Assembly (NCBI GenBank): GCA_002105175.1
Contig: MCGE01000011.1
Span: 620,001 to 684,000 of the forward strand
Source: Absidia repens
Lineage: Eukaryota; Mucoromycota; Mucoromycetes; Mucorales; Cunninghamellaceae
Reading direction: 5' to 3'
DNA: 64,000 nt
Each line of letters starts with the position of its first letter. The stretch's first letter is position 1. Both the position numbers and the translations under genes were made by a program. Below are positions 62,264 through 64,000 of the stretch, one piece after another. Under the pieces are notes generated by a model, which saw only the letters and a program-made list of their open reading frames with translations, was not told the DNA's origin and searched no databases.

Positions 62264-64000
62264 ATGTCAATGAAAGCCCCGAAACTTCTAGACAAGCGTT
62301 ACGGTGAATGGCTCACCGTCTTTGAAAGGATTGCTTCATTTAACGAATGGCCTGAAGATGAAAAGCTAACCAGGGCCGTCATGTCTCTGACTGGCTCGGC
62401 CCAATCTTGGGCTATCCGATCATCACACACCTCATGGAAATCTTTTGTCAAGGACTTCAAGGATAGATACATGAAAAAGGAAAACGTCTTTACTTACTAC
62501 TCAAAGCTCACTTCCATCAAGCAAAAACGTGGAGAAAGCAATCGTAAATTCATCCATCGTGTAGACAAATTGTGGACCTCTTATAAAGCTATTGCCAATG
62601 ATTCTGGTGAACCCATTCCTTCCTTTGAATTGCTTGTAATCAAAAACATCATCAAGGGCCTGAAATCCAAATCTCTTCGCTGTGCTTTGAGGATGCAAGG
62701 TTATGTCACTGTTGCAAGCTTCATCCAGGGTTTCCGGGATGTAAATGACCTCTCTGGCTCTGAAGACGAATCGGACTCGTCATTAGATTCTGATCATTCA
62801 AGTTCCTCTAAATCCTCTCAAGACTCTATCTCATCCAAGCTGGTAACCAAGCCTGGAATCATCAGTCAACCTACCATCCTTCCTAACAGTACCAACGTGG
62901 AGGAATTAGTTGAATCAGTGAAGAAGCTGACGGTGGTCCTCATGTCGAAAAATATTGTGGATGCGAATTCAGATTCGGCGTCATCTTCAAAGGCTCAAAG
63001 TACACAGTCTATCCCACGCTCCCACTATCCTTGTACAAATTGTAATGAAAAAGGTCATGGTCCTAGCAAATGCAAGAGGCCTTGTAAATACTGTGAAGGT
63101 GACCATAGGTTTTATGATTGTGAACAACATAAAAAAACCACGCCTGCTGTTGATTCAAAACTATGTTTACCCGAAGTCCTGAAGGTTACGGATGCCATGG
63201 CCATTACCAGGAAGGCGAAGGAAGCAGATCTACAAACAGCTACTCCAAACAAACGGTTGAAGGTTAAAATCAATTCTTCTTCTGATGTTACCCCTCTCAC
63301 TGATAATCCTTTGGATGCCATTCAACTCCTCAATGAACCTGTCTTCTCAGTCTCACTCTCTCAATTAGCTGATCTTAGTCCAAGCATAAGAACAACATTG
63401 AAAAATGGTCTCACCAAGCATCATGTCAAGAAAGGAACAGCCCTGAAACTAGTACCTGACTCTCAATCAGTTGAATTTGCTCTGCCTGAAGGAAATTCTG
63501 CACCTCACACACAAGGTATGGTTGCAGGATGTCACTGCCCTATGATTTTGGATGGTGGTGCTACCCAATGTATTATAAGCAAAAACCTTGCTTTGTATCT
63601 CGGAATCCATGAACTTGATGCTACGGATACTCTATTAATGATGGCTAGTGGGAAAACTGTGACTCCTCTCGGTCTATTAAAGAATTTACTCATCTCTGTT
63701 GGTAAATCCAAGGATGTTTCGGTTGAAGCCGTCTGTCTGGATGTGGATGATTATGACTTCTTGGTTGGAAGGTTGGCATTCCATGCTCTGGGTATAGACA
63801 CTGATTGGAAAACACACTCTTGGACTGTCATGGATACTAAAGGAAATAAATCGCCATTGAAGGTTTCCTATCGCCACACCAGGCTCACTGGAAATTTCCC
63901 TCCCCAATCTAGCCCTGAATCTATTGAAGATAGTGACAGCGATACCTCTTCTCAAGTTTCGTCTGAATCCATTATCTCATCACCTACCGAACAGGATCAA
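62264..64000 (+). CDS. Retrotransposon Gag-protease polyprotein, 5' part
   Basis: The frame is open for 579 codons to the window edge. The N-terminal region has the helical retrotransposon gag pattern (AVMSLTGSAQSW, FVKDFKDRYM, YYSKLTSIKQKRGESNRKF). A Ser/Asp-rich linker leads to a zinc knuckle C-x2-C-x4-H-x4-C starting at C257, then a second, irregular C-x2-C-x3-H-x4-C. The aspartic protease active site is ILDGGATQCI at about D430, with DGG where D-S/T-G is usual, and the later FLVGRLAFHALGI flap-side block supports the call. The start is the first ATG after the leader, with AACCAAAATG context. Polymerase domains should follow in this or a shifted frame outside the window. Confidence 0.85.
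   Translation, partial: MSMKAPKLLDKRYGEWLTVFERIASFNEWPEDEKLTRAVMSLTGSAQSWAIRSSHTSWKSFVKDFKDRYMKKENVFTYYSKLTSIKQKRGESNRKFIHRVDKLWTSYKAIANDSGEPIPSFELLVIKNIIKGLKSKSLRCALRMQGYVTVASFIQGFRDVNDLSGSEDESDSSLDSDHSSSSKSSQDSISSKLVTKPGIISQPTILPNSTNVEELVESVKKLTVVLMSKNIVDANSDSASSSKAQSTQSIPRSHYPCTNCNEKGHGPSKCKRPCKYCEGDHRFYDCEQHKKTTPAVDSKLCLPEVLKVTDAMAITRKAKEADLQTATPNKRLKVKINSSSDVTPLTDNPLDAIQLLNEPVFSVSLSQLADLSPSIRTTLKNGLTKHHVKKGTALKLVPDSQSVEFALPEGNSAPHTQGMVAGCHCPMILDGGATQCIISKNLALYLGIHELDATDTLLMMASGKTVTPLGLLKNLLISVGKSKDVSVEAVCLDVDDYDFLVGRLAFHALGIDTDWKTHSWTVMDTKGNKSPLKVSYRHTRLTGNFPPQSSPESIEDSDSDTSSQVSSESIISSPTEQDQ

Larger units (their letters stand above)
61713..64000 (+). mobile_element. Ty3/gypsy-type LTR retrotransposon, 5' part
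   Basis: The order is 5' LTR, primer-binding site, A/C-rich leader and gag-protease frame open to the window end. Reverse transcriptase, integrase and the 3' LTR would lie beyond 64000. Assignment to Ty3/gypsy rather than Ty1/copia is based on the gag/CCHC/retropepsin layout and is inference. The uninterrupted frame suggests a young copy. Confidence 0.82.

Overview
The window looks like a chromosomal segment of an early-diverging filamentous fungus, most probably a member of Mucoromycota (Mucorales-like). This is an inference. The supporting signs are genes split by many short introns (mostly about 60-220 nt, GTAAG-type donors, pyrimidine tract plus AG acceptors); AT-rich spacers full of A/T homopolymers; fungal families (Zn2Cys6 factor with middle homology region, fungal aspartokinase, Lam/Ysp-type GRAM-VASt protein, psi-factor-type haem dioxygenase); and genes better known from animals (BORCS5, TMEM223, THOC7). 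No bacterial-style operons, CRISPR arrays, rRNA or convincing tRNA genes were seen. Exon coordinates were worked out by hand from splice signals, and every complete model except one closes in frame across all exons.

Layout. 1-8.3 kb: 3' end of a Mediator Med5-like gene (+), a nitrilase-family hydrolase (-), a divergent BORCS5 (-)/THOC7 (+) pair, and TMEM223 (+). 9.9-16.8 kb: a secreted protein built from 16-residue repeats (-), class III alcohol dehydrogenase (-) and TIM17 (-). 17.8-22.6 kb: a tandem pair of PA-TM-RING ubiquitin ligases (+). 24.8-38.9 kb: a run of minus-strand genes: haem fatty-acid dioxygenase without a P450 domain, a REX-type exonuclease with a substituted catalytic Glu, a Zn2Cys6 transcription factor carrying an apparent 1-nt frameshift, aspartokinase and cyclin C. 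39.2-45.9 kb: a GRAM-VASt sterol-transfer protein (+), a Ran1/Sks1-type kinase (-) and a small unknown gene (-). 46.7-50.5 kb: gene-poor, repeat-dominated. 50.6-61 kb: triosephosphate isomerase (-), a C2H2 zinc-finger factor (-), an F-box/zf-UBP/DUSP protein (+) and an ARA2/L-galactose-dehydrogenase-like aldo-keto reductase (+). 61.7-64 kb: 5' LTR and gag-protease of a Ty3/gypsy-type retrotransposon running off the window.

Two things stand out. First, the protein at 9.9-11.9 kb keeps an unbroken 16-residue register over about 32 consecutive units, from just after its signal peptide region to its C-terminus; I do not recognise the family. Second, a repeat family (half-copies and longer copies at about 1.7, 9, 15.3, 23, 47, 48.4 and 61.3 kb) is built from inverted arms with a conserved CACGTG core and about 100-bp direct subrepeats outside the arms. 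One locus has two arms of about 0.5 kb in inverted orientation, and the LTR element is inserted inside another copy. The genes are mostly unrelated housekeeping functions. Shared themes are Mediator (Med5-like, cyclin C), mRNA/rRNA processing (THOC7, REX) and ubiquitin ligation (two RING proteins, one F-box protein), but nothing suggests a single functional cluster.
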